A DNA stretch of 64,000 nucleotides from Schistosoma mansoni (GCF_000237925.1 NC_031502.1:56417943-56481942), one strand, 5' to 3'; counted from the stretch's first letter, positions 21,595-33,014 are shown. The notes: generated from the sequence alone by a model not told the origin. Translations and numbers: made by a program.

Positions 21595-21882
21595 GAGTTC
21601 AACCGGATCTGTTGTGAGATATCAACTCACTGAAGACAATGGTGGATTTGTCGCTCAATTTCGTGAATCTGTTGAAGTTAGACATTAACACCGGCAAATG
21701 TCGGTCAGCTCAGTAGTATAGAGGTTAAGAGCTCTCGTGCGAGACTGATAAGTCCTGGCTTCGAATCTCGCGAGGTTAGATCATGGATGCTCACTGCTGA
21801 GGAGTCCCACAATAATACGAAACGGTCATCCAGTGCTACCAGGTTTTCCATAATGATCTAACTTCAATTAACTCATGATCTT
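21595..21882 (+). mobile_element. Hammerhead/tRNA-like SINE
   Basis: Plus-strand copy: TCAGCTCAGTAGTATAGAGG (box-A-like), CTGGCTTCGAATC (box B) and CTGAGGAGTCCC ... TACGAAAC (hammerhead-like core near 21799-21825). The core has drifted. Confidence 0.7.
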
Positions 21883-21959
21883 AACGATTGGAAATATTAC
21901 AAATGTTATTCAAATAAACTGTAAAGGATTACTCAGGATAGAGTTAAATGAAGAATACT

Positions 21960-22230
21960 GGTGAGCGGTCTATACACTACTCCTTACTTGCTTACTTACT
22001 TACTTACGCTTGTTACTCCCAATTAAGCATAGGCCGCCGACCAGCATTCTCCTAACCACTCTGTCCTGTCCCTTCCTTTCTAGTTCTATCCAGTTTTTGT
22101 TCATTCTTCTCATATCTGTCTCTATTTCTCGGCGTAAAGTTTTCTTTGATCTTCAGGATTCCTGAAGGCCAAAGTCGAGTTTCTTATACACTCCTTCCAC
22201 GAGGAGGTAACAAACGTAAGTAAGTAAACA
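21960..22230 (-). mobile_element. RTE (TAAG family) 3' end, degenerate
   Basis: The minus-strand tail (TTACTTACTTACTTACGC at ~21985-22005) and the following CATATCTGTCTCTATTTCTC block match the 31.5-kb and 61.5-kb copies. A short second tail piece (GTAACAAACGTAAGTAAG) lies at ~22207. Confidence 0.65.
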
Positions 22231-22877
22231 AATAATATAATAAAAGAGTAAAAACAAAAGATTGTTCAAACTTACTTTAGAATGAATTAGAACATATAAA
22301 TATAAACTTAAAATATAATTAAATAGAAGGTTTAAAATATCCAAAGGATCCAAAGAAAGAAAGAAATGATTTCACTATCTAGAAATGTGATTATCTCTAT
22401 TCATTCTTATTAAATGTAAATTTTCTTTGAATTAACCAATCAGATTTCAATCAAAAAATAAAAAAAGTATTATGTAATAATTATATGGTTATGTTTAGAT
22501 ATAGACTCAATAACATACATACATACCCCCCCACACACACATACATACATACATACTTATATACATGTACAAACATACAAACTTGACCAATTTTGGAATA
22601 AAAATGTAGTCGAATAATTTCAGATGAACATGTTTTAATCAACAACAACAACAAAAAAGTAACTCTTTTATGTAACTCATCATCATCATCAACATTATGA
22701 TTGTAACACTAGTTGATATCTATCTACTTATTATTGACCTTTATTTAATAGATAAGATGAAAGGTCAATTAGGTCATTAGTTTAATTTGATTACATAATA
22801 GTAGTCAATGTGTTTGGTTAAGTAATAATTAAAATGTATCATAGAATCACGAACATTTACAATTGTTAATTAATTTC
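22231..22877. other. AT-rich DNA with (CATA)n microsatellite
   Basis: No gene was seen. A CATA/CACA microsatellite occupies about 22510-22565. Confidence 0.5.
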
Positions 22878-23135
22878 AATGGTTGAGATCATGAGTCAAT
22901 TGAAGTTAGACCACTATGGAAAACCTGGAAGCACTGGATCACCGTTTCGTCTTATTGGAGGACTCCCCAGTAGTGCGCATTCACCATCTCGCCTATCAGT
23001 CTCTCGCACGAGCGCTTAACCTCTATACCACTGAGGTGGTCGGCATCTAACAGTGTTAATGTCTAACTTCAACTGATTGATGAAATTAAGCAACACATCC
23101 ACCATTGTTTTCAGTGAGTTGATATCTCACAGTTT
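22878..23135 (-). mobile_element. Hammerhead/tRNA-like SINE
   Basis: Minus-strand copy running from ATGAGTCAATTGAAG through the core complement (CGTTTCGTCTTATTGGAGGA) and tRNA-like part to TGAGTTGATATCTCAC. Confidence 0.7.
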
Positions 23136-23582
23136 GAATAGTTGAAAATTACAAAATTACATTTATTATAAATGAATATTAATTTGAGATTAAGAAAGTT
23201 GCCAATTAATTAAACTGGTTAAGATTTGTAGTACATCAGAAAATGATTGAAGCTATTAATATCAGGTTTGAGTCTTAGAATGTACAATAAAACTGGAATG
23301 CATGTCCCAAATAGATCACAACTCTTATCGTCCATTCCATTACTGGTCACAATTTGAAAGAACTTGTGGTGATCGGTATTCGATATTATCCTTAAACGTC
23401 GTATATTGTTCGTCCTGATAACTGCTGTTACTCGATAACGCACAATGGTGTGTAAAACAGAAGGCGAATACGAAGCGCTTACTACGTTTATTATTGAACC
23501 ACACACAGATATCCAAAATTACACGCACTTTAAGCAAGCATGAAAGAGTAGTGCCGAAAAGCGAACGAGTGATCGAGTCAAT

Positions 23583-24473
23583 CAACGAGTCAACGAGTCA
23601 ACGAGTCAACGAGTCAACGAGTCAACGAGTCAACGAGTCAACGAGTCAACGAGTCAACGAGTCAACGAGTCAACGAGTCAACGAGTCAACGAGTCAACGA
23701 GTCAACGAGTCAACGAGTCAACGAGTCAACGAGTCAACGAGTCAACGAGTCAACGAGTCAACGAGTCAACGAGTCAACGAGTCAACGAGTCAACGAGTCA
23801 ACGAGTCAACGAGTCAACGAGTCAACGAGTCAACGAGTCAACGAGTCAACGAGTCAACGAGTCAACGAGTCAACGAGTCAACGAGTCAACGAGTCAACGA
23901 GTCAACGAGTCAACGAGTCAACGAGTCAACGAGTCAACGAGTCAACGAGTCAACGAGTCAACGAGTCAACGAGTCAACGAGTCAACGAGTCAACGAGTCA
24001 ACGAGTCAACGAGTCAACGAGTCAACGAGTCAACGAGTCAACGAGTCAACGAGTCAACGAGTCAACGAGTCAACGAGTCAACGAGTCAACGAGTCAACGA
24101 GTCAACGAGTCAACGAGTCAACGAGTCAACGAGTCAACGAGTCAACGAGTCAACGAGTCAACGAGTCAACGAGTCAACGAGTCAACGAGTCAACGAGTCA
24201 ACGAGTCAACGAGTCAACGAGTCAACGAGTCAACGAGTCAACGAGTCAACGAGTCAACGAGTCAACGAGTCAACGAGTCAACGAGTCAACGAGTCAACGA
24301 GTCAACGAGTCAACGAGTCAACGAGTCAACGAGTCAACGAGTCAACGAGTCAACGAGTCAACGAGTCAACGAGTCAACGAGTCAACGAGTCAACGAGTCA
24401 ACGAGTCAACGAGTCAACGAGTCAACGAGTCAACGAGTCAACGAGTCAACGAGTCAACGAGTCAACGAGTCAA
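23583..24473. repeat. Perfect 8-bp tandem array (CAACGAGT)n, about 111 units
   Basis: The octamer CAACGAGT repeats with no visible variant for ~891 bp. The flank on the left (ACGAGTGATCGAGTCAAT) already holds partial units, a plausible seed. Because 8 is not a multiple of 3, each frame cycles through the same octapeptide (RVNESTSQ) and one frame is open throughout, but there is no other gene evidence, so the frame is incidental. Confidence 0.95.
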
Positions 24474-25489
24474 TTAAGCGACTAGTAGTAAGCCTATCGG
24501 AATGAATATATGCATAGGCAGTAAGCAATCGTCAAGGTGACTTACCCATACAAGTGCAACAATAATAATAGTACAATAGTATAGATTGGTTGTTATTGTA
24601 TGAATGACTCTGTCCTTTAAATAAGTTAGCAAAAGGGCTTAACCAAATTAAACATGAGCAACCTCAATTGTATGTGAGCTGCTATAAACGAATAAATAAC
24701 CTAACCTGTGAAAAGATCATTGTGTTGTTTGTAAAAACAGCAGGTTGAATTGAGTTATAATTGTTTGGTACTTCCTTGAATATATCAGCTATAGTTATTT
24801 AATATTTCGGGGGGGGGAGGTTATCAAAAATATTGATTGAGTTCAACAGAATCATGTAATTCATACCTTTGATGAATTTTTTCTAAATGTATCGCTCTAT
24901 CTAACTGAGATCACAGAAAATAATTTTCACAAAATGTGGGACGGATAAATTCTTTATTTGAAGCAATACACTTGTCTTATCTTCGTTTCCAATGTTCGAA
25001 ACATTCCTGTGATACCTCGGATGTTAAGCTCTTCCTTGTTGTTCCTTAACTTCAGATATTTCGCTAGGACCATGTGAACACAGAGTTTGACCAAATTAAG
25101 CCGATCAGTAATCGTCCAGACAGTAACTCACTAACCAGGAAGCATAATAGATAGCATATGTTTGATGTTTTCTTCAATATAGTAAGTTGACAGATGTCCT
25201 AGGCCTGAGTCATACAGTTTTCACAGTGCTCACCAAAACGTCTGGCCCATTTGGAAAGAGGTATATTCTTGAGTACAACATGTCCATAAAAAATTTCCAA
25301 CATTTACTGAATTTCCCGAGGGTTTTTTTTAAAATTCCACAATAGCTTTCCAGCAGAGTATTTGTACTCAGAGAACAGATGACATTAATCACCTATACAG
25401 CCAACTATTAACAGATAATGTCATTTATTTGGTTCACACTGTTTATAATAAAATGTTCTGGGAAAATAGGTATGAAATTCTAAGCGAAG
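24474..25489. other. Unassigned DNA, possible relic frame at 25210-25392 (minus)
   Basis: No exon or repeat could be named. A 60-residue minus-strand frame (CGILKKTLGKFSKCWKFF and following) looks coding in composition. It could be a decayed transposase piece, but I cannot place it. Confidence 0.25.
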
Positions 25490-25800
25490 GTTTCGTGGAG
25501 TTTGCCACTGCACATCCACGATCTCTCACACGAGACTTGAACCCAGGACCTTCGGTCTCATGAGTGGACGCTTAACCTCCAGATCACTGAGTCGGGATTT
25601 AATGATGGTCTAATATTGATTGGTTGACGATCCCACTAAACACTTAACAATCTTCTCGACCACAAACGGAAAATTATCGTGTGCTCAACAATGACTAGCT
25701 GAGAGAGAAAATTCTCGGAGTTCTAGTGAGAAGCTGTGACCAGTGAAGTTGGACCGTGTCGGGTGTGATCCAGTTACCTACTGAAGACAATCGAAGATGT
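25490..25800 (-). mobile_element. Hammerhead/tRNA-like SINE, diverged
   Basis: The box-B complement GAACCCAGGACC (~25530) and GCTTAACCTCCAGATCACTG match the SINE tRNA-like part. The distal part CTAGTGAGAAGCTGTGACCA is in the opposite orientation, so the copy is rearranged. Confidence 0.6.
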
Positions 25801-26044
25801 TCGCGTAATATCATATATATATCCTGGGAGGTGTTTTTGTTTATTTGTATATTCTTCTATTGAATGACAGCAATTTACCCACACGATTTGAAATTTAAAA
25901 GTTACGGTCAGAAAATAGAAGGATAGATGACGTTGAATACAATGAAAATAAATTTCAACACCAAAGTTAGAGTGAATAAAAGAAAATAAATTTTACTATT
26001 GCTGTATTACGGTTTGGAGTGGAACATAGTTCACATACTTTGTC

Positions 26045-26165
26045 CTATTTAAGAATCGTCATGTGTACGTAACTGGATCTCAGTGTTGATGTTCTGAGTG
26101 GGACTCGAACAAGATACTTATCACTTCAACCTCAAACATCCTACTGATTAGCTCGAAAAAGTAAC
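26045..26165 (-). mobile_element. Degenerate S-alpha-type hammerhead SINE
   Basis: It matches 26324-26425 loosely (CGTCATGTGTACGTAACTGG, CTGAGTGGGACTCGAACAAG). The ribozyme core is mostly lost. Confidence 0.55.
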
Positions 26166-26258
26166 AACGAAACATGATAATTCAAATCTCCACTTCCCGT
26201 AATAAAATATATTATTTATTGGATTAAATCTAGATATTAAAGCGACCAACATCATGGT

Positions 26259-26440
26259 AAGCAAAGATGGATAGTGGCTACTAGTGGAATCCAGTTTGAA
26301 GCGCGTTTCGTCCTATTTGGGACTCGTCAGCTGGATGTACCTGTATCTCAGAGTTGATGTCCACTCTGAGACTCAAACCCAGTACCTTTCGCTTCAAATG
26401 CCATCGCGTTACCCACTCGGCCACCAACATCAGTTACAAT
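26259..26440 (-). mobile_element. S-alpha-type SINE with hammerhead ribozyme and pol III boxes
   Basis: Read on the minus strand: box A TGGCCGAGTGGG at 26423-26412, box B GGGTTTGAGTC at ~26381-26371, then the hammerhead, then GGATTCCACTAGTAGCCACT down to ~26259. This order is that of the schistosome S-alpha SINE family. The internal boxes would drive RNA polymerase III transcription, and the transcript would self-cleave. Confidence 0.8.
26300..26392 (-). ncRNA. Hammerhead ribozyme (type I, schistosome S-alpha type)
   Basis: On the minus strand the core CTGACGA is at 26330-26324, stem II GTCCC-AAATA-GGAC at 26323-26310, and the second core segment GAAA at 26309-26306. The cleavage triplet GTA lies upstream at 26385-26383, directly followed by CTGG, which pairs with the CCAG before CTGACGA to form stem I. 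Stem III is very short, as in known SINE-borne hammerheads. All invariant core bases I know of are present. Activity is inferred. Confidence 0.8.
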
Positions 26441-26619
26441 GGATGAAGTTATCTACTTACAAATCACAATTTTGAAAATATTACGAATATGTCATTGATA
26501 AAAAGCTAACCCCTACCTCATGAAAATAAGTAGCCATTTTGTTAGCATTCTCCTTTTCAAACATAATTTCAGTAGTCAGTGAAGGGTTGTGAAGATTTTT
26601 GAAATTCATTGAACTTGTG

Positions 26620-26945
26620 AAATGATCAATGTTAGATTGCCGTTTAAATCCTGAATGCACTGGACATCCGTTTCGTCCTAGTATGGGACTCCTTAGCAGT
26701 GCACATCCACGAGCTCAATGGTGGATTTTAAACGTTAACACCATTGGATCCCAGCTCAGTAGTCTGGAGGTTAAGCGTTCGCAAGAGACCAAAGGTCCTG
26801 GATTTGAGTTCATAGTTCTGATCATGAACTAATCTTAGCTAGACTATTATTGAAAACCTGGAAGCATTGGACAGGTGTTTCATCCTAGTATGGAACTCCT
26901 AAGCACTTCGCGTCCACGACTCCACAAGCTGATGATAGTCACTTA
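26620..26945. mobile_element. Rearranged hammerhead/tRNA-like SINE copies
   Basis: The block holds a minus-strand core (CCGTTTCGTCCTAGTATGGG at 26668), then a plus-strand tRNA-like part (TCAGTAGTCTGGAGGTTAAG), then another minus-strand core (TGTTTCATCCTAGTATGGAA at ~26877). Confidence 0.65.
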
Positions 26946-27007
26946 ATATCTCGAATTCATTGATGTTATAACTGTGAACCATCCGAATTCAACTCAGTGG
27001 TCCAAAG
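26923..27007 (+). repeat. Left target-site duplication of the RTE at 27024-30830
   Basis: 85 bp (CACAAGCTGATGATAGTCAC ... CAGTGGTCCAAAG) recur at 30831-30914 with one small indel and about two substitutions. The duplication may extend to 27023, but the right copy is cut by the N gap. Confidence 0.85.
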
Positions 27008-27023
27008 CCTATATTCACCCTGT

Positions 27024-30000
27024 CCCGATCGTTGCTGCTACCTTGACGTGGTGGTCGGGCTTGCCTATCGTGATGAAGCAATCGAGCTATGCTGGCTGGA
27101 ACAATCGTTCCTCGAGGTCCTACCATGCCAGACAGGTCGGTTGAAGAGCGCTAAAACTAAAAGCAGCAAACCCAAGGTCCGAAGGCGAAGTCGTACTGCT
27201 GACTGTACAGAGGTGTGACAGCAGTAAGGTGTTTCCTTCAGACAACCAGCATGACAGCGATGCTGCCTTCCCACAAGGAGGGGTGGGGTTAGAAAAGGTC
27301 GACCCTAAAAATGCACACCTCGCCTTATCCCACGGATATCCGTCTCCGGCGGTAAGGTTTTTTTGAAGAACGGAGCTAACACAAAAACTACCCACAAAAA
27401 GGTCGTGTGTGACCGACCTCAAGCAGTTGTCCCTTGGGCACTACGGTCACGCTCTCAGGTCATTAAGACCACTTCTAACCCAATTTCCTTTTCAGGTACC
27501 TCTAGAAGAATCCTTCCACGGTGTGGGCAACCGGGAAGTGATAACTGCCCTCATACCTCTAACAACACTCAAGACCACTGTATTCATAATCAATCTCCTT
27601 CTTCACTTCCTACTATTCCTTCTACCTTCACTTTCAACACTAAACTTCCTCTTTCGGTTTCCTCCTCAAGTATCACCATGGCCAACGATTCTAGTGCGCG
27701 AAACGCTGTCCCAGGTCTACTAAAACCTCGCTCCAAACTACACATTGGAGCCTTCAACGTACGTACCCTATGCCAAATCGGTCAACAGGCCTCCTTAGCT
27801 AAAACTCTAGAATCTCGTACCATTGATGTATGCTGTGTCTCCGAAACACGCATACAGGATCCTAGTGTGGTCATTCACTTGACCTCACCTCGCCAAAATG
27901 GACAGCCGACGAAATACACCCTCCGTGTATCTGGCGACCCGTTGGCTAGTTCTCGTGGACTTGCAGGTGTAGGCATAGCACTAAGTACAAGGGCAGAACA
28001 GGCACTACTAGAATGGATCCCCGTTAACAGTCGCCTGTGTGCTGTCCGGCTAAATGGCTCCGTAAGAACTCGGAAGGATAGGGACATACGTCGTTTCTGC
28101 CTACGCTCCCACTGACTGCAGCCATGATGAAGTAAAAGATGACTTTTACAGAAAACTCTCTGAGCTTCTTCAGAAAGCTAAGCGCTCAGACATAGTAGTC
28201 GTAGCGGGTGACTTTAATGCCCAGGTAGGCAGCTTAAATCAAACAGAAAGACATTTAGGTGGGTGTTTTAGTATTCCGGCTCAACGAACCGATAATGGTG
28301 ATCGTCTGTTGCAACTATGCTCAGACAATCGTTTATTTTTAGCAAGCACTAATTTTAAACATAAGGAGAGACATCGTCTAACATGGCGACCACCTGCACC
28401 AAACCAACGATGGACTCAAATAGACCATATTGTCATCAATCATCGTTGGAGAGGCTCAATAGAAGATTGTCGCTCGTATTGGAATACTTGTTTAGACTCT
28501 GATCACGCTTTAATACGAGCGCGCATTTGTCTGCGCCTCAATGGACGCAGGAAAATTACACTAAGAAGACCCATTAGGATTGAACTGGAGGACGAGAAAG
28601 CCAAATGCGAATTCCAGAAACAACTGAGTTCACATCTAGGCAGTTCTGTAAACGAGACTGACCCAGATGCTGCTTGGAAAGACATACTAACAGCTGTGGA
28701 AACAGCAGTAACATCTATTAGTCATTTAAACCATAGGGCTCCAAAAAACCAGTGGATTTCCTCTAAGTCTATTTCACTGATGGATTCGCGTAAACTCATC
28801 CCATCAGGCTCTGAACACGACGAAGAGCGTAAACAAATTAGATCTAGGTTAACTAAAAGTCTAAGGAACGATCGTGAGCAGTGGTGGGCAACGAAAGCAA
28901 AAGAGATGGAAAAGGCAGCGGCTGTAGGCAACACCAGGCAACTATTCAGACTAATAAAAGAAACCGGAATTAAGAAGTCAAGTGTAAGTGAGACAATCTC
29001 CGAAAAAGACGGAACCCTTATCTGCTCTCAACCTAAACGTTTAGAACGATGGATGGAACACTTTAAGGAGCAGTTTAGCTGGCCTTCAGCTACTGCACAA
29101 CTACCCACTATTCCCAGAAAACCTGAATGGAACATTGAAGTAGGCCCCCCGACCCTACTTGAAGTTCAAAAGGCTATAAGTAATCTGAAACGAGGAAGAG
29201 CAGCTGGTCCAGATGGATTGGCTCCAGAGGTCTTTAAATATGGTGGTCCAATTTTAGCGATTAGGTTGACTAATATTCTGGCTAAAATCTGGGAGACGGA
29301 TGTAATCCCATCCGACTGGTCACAATCACTGATTGTCCCAATATATAAGAAGGGGTCCAAATCATCCTGTGATAACCATAGAGGGATTAGTCTGACTAAC
29401 ATAGCATCTAAAATACTAGCCTCAATAATTATCGGGCGCCTAACTAAGACTCGTGAACTCTAAACACGAGAAAATCAGGCTGGCTTCAGACCTGGTCGTG
29501 GCTGTATCGACCACATATTCACCATTCGTCAAGTTTTAGAGCACAGACATGCTTATCGGCGTCCGACAATGATAGTTTTTCTCGACTTGAAAGCAGCATT
29601 TGACTCTGTAGACCGAGAGGTTCTGTGGCAGTGTCTGTCATTGAAAGGTGTACCTGAGAAGTACATAAACCTTGTGAAGGCTCTTTACTCGAACACTATC
29701 AGTCGAGTGAGAGCTTATGGCGAACTGTCATATGATTTTACAACCTCAAGTGGTGTCCGTCAAGGTTGTCCACTATCCCCATTTTTGTTTAACTTCATTA
29801 TAGACCTGTTGCTGGAAATAACACTCTCGTCGACTGAATTTTCAGGAATTGATCTTCTACCAGGAGGTTCACTTATCGACTTAGAATACGCAGATGACAT
29901 AGTCCTGCTTGGTGAAGACACTGGCAAAATGCAGAGTCTTCTGTTAGAACTGAGTAATAATGCCTGGATGTTTGGGATGCGTTTCTCCCCATCCAAATGT

Positions 30001-30830
30001 AAATTGTTACTCCAGGACTGGCCTGCGTCAACACCCGAACTAAGGATAGGGAGTGAAGTAGTCGAACGCGTCGACAACTTCACTTATCTTGGAAGTCTGA
30101 TCAGCCCTAATGGGTTGGTGTCTGACGAAATCTCAGCACGGATTCAAAAAGCTCGTTTGGCTTTTGCCAACTTACGTCACCTATGGCGTAGACGAGATAT
30201 CCGTCTATCAATTAAGGGACGAGTATACTGCGCATCAGTTCGTTCTGTTCTACTTTACGGCCGTGAAACATGGCCATTAAGAGTAGAAGATACTCGTAGG
30301 TTACTAGTATTTGACCACAGATGCCTTAGAAATATTGCTCGCATCTGCTGGGATAACCGGGTAAGTAATAGTGAGGTTAGACGCAGGGTATTAGGGAACG
30401 ATGGTAAATCAGTTGATGAGGTGATGAATCTTCATCGACTGAGATGGTTGGGCCATGTGTTACGTATGCCTGAACACCGATTACCACGACGCGCTATGAT
30501 GACTAGTATTGGGGACGGTTGGAAGAGAGTTAGGGGCGGCCAAACCAAAACATGGCATCAGTGCTTGAAGTCACTAACTTCTAGTCTGAGCCATGTTGGT
30601 AGATGCAGACTACCTGGTTGGGGTCCGCGTGACTATCGTAACCAATGGTTGGAGACTCTGTGTGACATGGCTCAGAATCGATCACAATGGCCTAGGTGTA
30701 TACACTCTTTATCTTCCCTTAAACCTTGAGACTAAAATTGCTTCATATCTCTCTTCCTTCCTATACTATATCCTTATATACAACCTATAATTTATATACT
30801 ACTACCAACACTAAATTAACTACTATGAAT
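27024..30830 (+). mobile_element. Near full-length RTE-type retrotransposon (family B), inactivated
   Basis: The element has a ~340-bp GC-rich 5' region, an endonuclease-RT frame and a short 3' UTR, flanked by a long target-site duplication. The 5' end is set at CCCGATCG (27024) because the second copy at 59.7 kb begins at the same point. Two lesions break the frame: a frameshift near 28060-28087 and a TAA at 29461-29463. The coding region is clearly related to family A at 1-2439 but diverged, so they are different families of one clade. Confidence 0.88.
27363..30729 (+). pseudogene. Broken endonuclease-reverse transcriptase of RTE family B
   Basis: The first segment (27363-28115) holds the start of the APE-like endonuclease (LHIGAFNVRTLCQIGQ, then CVSETRIQD with the catalytic Glu). 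After a +1 change of frame near 28087 the endonuclease continues (VVVAGDFNAQVG, SDHALI) into the RT. A nonsense codon at 29461-29463 interrupts RT just before QAGFRPGRGCIDH. The remaining RT has FLDLKAAFDSV, SSGVRQGCPLSPFLFN and YADD near 29887, then the LRWLGHVLRM C-terminal block, ending at the TGA 30727-30729. Confidence 0.88.
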
Positions 30831-30914
30831 CACAAGCTGATGATAGTCACTTAATATCTCGAATTCATTGTGTTATAACTGTGAACCATCCGACCTCAAC
30901 TCAGTGGTCCAAAG
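30831..30914 (+). repeat. Right target-site duplication of the RTE, truncated by N gap
   Basis: 84 bp matching 26923-27007; the copy runs straight into the gap. Confidence 0.85.
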
Positions 30915-31136
30915 NNNNNNNNNNNNNNNNNNNNNNNNNNNNNNNNNNNNNNNNNNNNNNNNNNNNNNNNNNNNNNNNNNNNNNNNNNNNNNNNNNNNNN
31001 NNNNNNNNNNNNNNNNNNNNNNNNNNNNNNNNNNNNNNNNNNNNNNNNNNNNNNNNNNNNNNNNNNNNNNNNNNNNNNNNNNNNNNNNNNNNNNNNNNNN
31101 NNNNNNNNNNNNNNNNNNNNNNNNNNNNNNNNNNNN
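30915..31136. other. Assembly gap (222 N)
   Basis: A run of N. It hides the end of the right target-site duplication. Confidence 0.99.
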
Positions 31137-31519
31137 AGAATATGAAATAAGATAGTCGACAGGATACCCTGGACCTATGTGCTCGTGCTACTTAGCACTC
31201 GTCAACAAGGTAAACCTGCAATCTTGAGGAGACTGGTGCTCCCTGACGGATTTGATCCCGCGTCACCCACTAGGATCTGCGGGCCGCAAAGTGAAATGAA
31301 ATCTGGGTGAATAAACTGAAATTTAGATTGACCTATTAACTTTTTTTAAACGTTTTCCATATTAATTACCATAATCAAGTAGAATAGTACATTTACTTAC
31401 ATTTTATTTGTAAGTCCATTCGCGAAAGTCAGCTGTTCAGAGCTATCTGGTTACAAGGGGATAGACAGTTAAAGTTAGTTCATGATGAAAACTATCACAA
31501 AGATCAATGCATATTTTCA

Positions 31520-32095
31520 ATAGGCAGTAACTACTTACTTACTTACTTACTTTCGCCTGTTACTCCCAATGGAGCATAGGCCACTGACCAGCATTCTCAA
31601 ACACACTCTGTCCTGAGCCTTCCTTTCTAGTTCTATCCAATTTCTATTCATTCTTCTAATATTTATTTCCATTTCTCGACCTAATGTGTTCTATGGTCTT
31701 CCTCTTCTCCTTTGGCCTTGAGAACTCCAAGTGAGGGCTTGCCTTGTGATGCACTTNNNNNNNNNNNNNNNNNNNNNNNNNNNNNNNNNNNNNNNNNNNN
31801 NNNNNNNNNNNNNNNNNNNNNNNNNNNNNNNNNNNNNNNNNNNNNNNNNNNNNNNNNNNNNNNNNNNNNNNNNNNNNNNNNNNNNNNNNNNNNNNNNNNN
31901 NNNNNNNNNNNNNNNNNNNNNNNNNNNNNNNNNNNNNNNNNNNNNNNNNNNNNNNNCTTTCGTAGTTCTCCCCGTTTCTGCCCCATACAGTAGAACTATC
32001 TTAACATTTGCATTGAGAATTCTGGTCTTGGTGTTGTTTGACAATTGTTTTAAGTTTCAGATATTCTTCAATTTTAGATATGCTGCTCTAGCTTT
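31520..32095 (-). mobile_element. RTE (TAAG family) 3' fragment interrupted by a gap
   Basis: The minus-strand sequence from ~32095 to ~31540 matches the plus-strand copy at 32425-33014 (INVKIVLLYGAETGRT-type frame; TTACTTACTTACTTAC tail at left). N bases fill 31757-31956. Confidence 0.8.
31757..31956. other. Assembly gap (200 N)
   Basis: A run of exactly 200 N inside the RTE fragment, probably a placeholder length. Confidence 0.99.
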
Positions 32096-32424
32096 ATTAC
32101 AAGTCTACCTAGTCATTATTAACTAATTAAACCATTTTGTTTAATTCAAGAATGCTATGACAAAATTTAAGCGAGGAATAATTATGAAGGATTTCAAAAA
32201 TGGTTTCCGAGATCCAATATCATTGTAAAATTGGATAGAATCTTTCCCAACTGGTCACTTTCTACCTCATAATGAAGCAATTAGTGATTTGATTGTAAAT
32301 GAGAACTTATTAGGCATCTACTATAAATCGATTAGTCATCTAAACAATCATAAATTACAATCAAAACTTACATAGTTACTAGTCAACGTGAATACATAAA
32401 TAGATTATCTTATCATCATTGCTG

Positions 32425-33014
32425 CCTATTATCATTGATGAACACGGTGGATCTGATGCAAATATGAGGGCGAGGATTGGCAAAGCAAGAACAGCATATT
32501 TACAACTGAAGAACATCTGGAACTCAAAACAATTGTCAAACAACACCAAGATCAGAATTCTCAATGCAAATGTTAAGATAGTTCTACTGTATGGGGCAGA
32601 AACGGGGAGAACTACGAAAGCCATCATCCAGAAGATACAAGTGTTTATTAACAGTTGCCTACGCAAGATACTTCAGATTCCCTGGCCAGACACTATCAGC
32701 AACATTCTACTGTGGGAGAGAACAAACTATACTCCATCCAGTGGAGGAAGAAATCAGGAAGAAGCGCTAGAAGTGGATAGGACACACATTGATGAAAGTA
32801 CACAAGTGCATCACAAGGCAAGCCCTCACTTGGAGTTCTCAAGGCCAAAGGAGAAGAGGAAGACCATAGAACACATTAGGTCGAGAAATGGAAATAAATA
32901 TTAGAAGAATGAATAGAAATTGGATAGAACTAGAAAGGAAGGCTCAGGACAGAGTGTGTTTGAGAATGCTGGTCAGTGGCCTATGCTCCATTGGGAGTAA
33001 CAGGCGTAAGTAAG
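32425..33014 (+). mobile_element. RTE (TAAG family) 3' fragment, inverted partner of 31520-32095
   Basis: The frame reads [19 protein letters not shown], then NVKIVLLYGAETGRTTKA, then breaks. It ends AACAGGCGTAAGTAAG. It is very similar to the inverted fragment 330 bp to the left. Confidence 0.8.

Noticed and set aside
23583-24473. CRISPR-like array
   Set aside because: There are no spacers: the unit is a contiguous 8-bp tandem repeat in a eukaryotic genome.
23494-24477. A 327-codon plus-strand frame of repeated NESTSQRV
   Set aside because: It is a by-product of the pure 8-bp tandem array; no splice, conservation or non-repeat coding sequence supports a protein.
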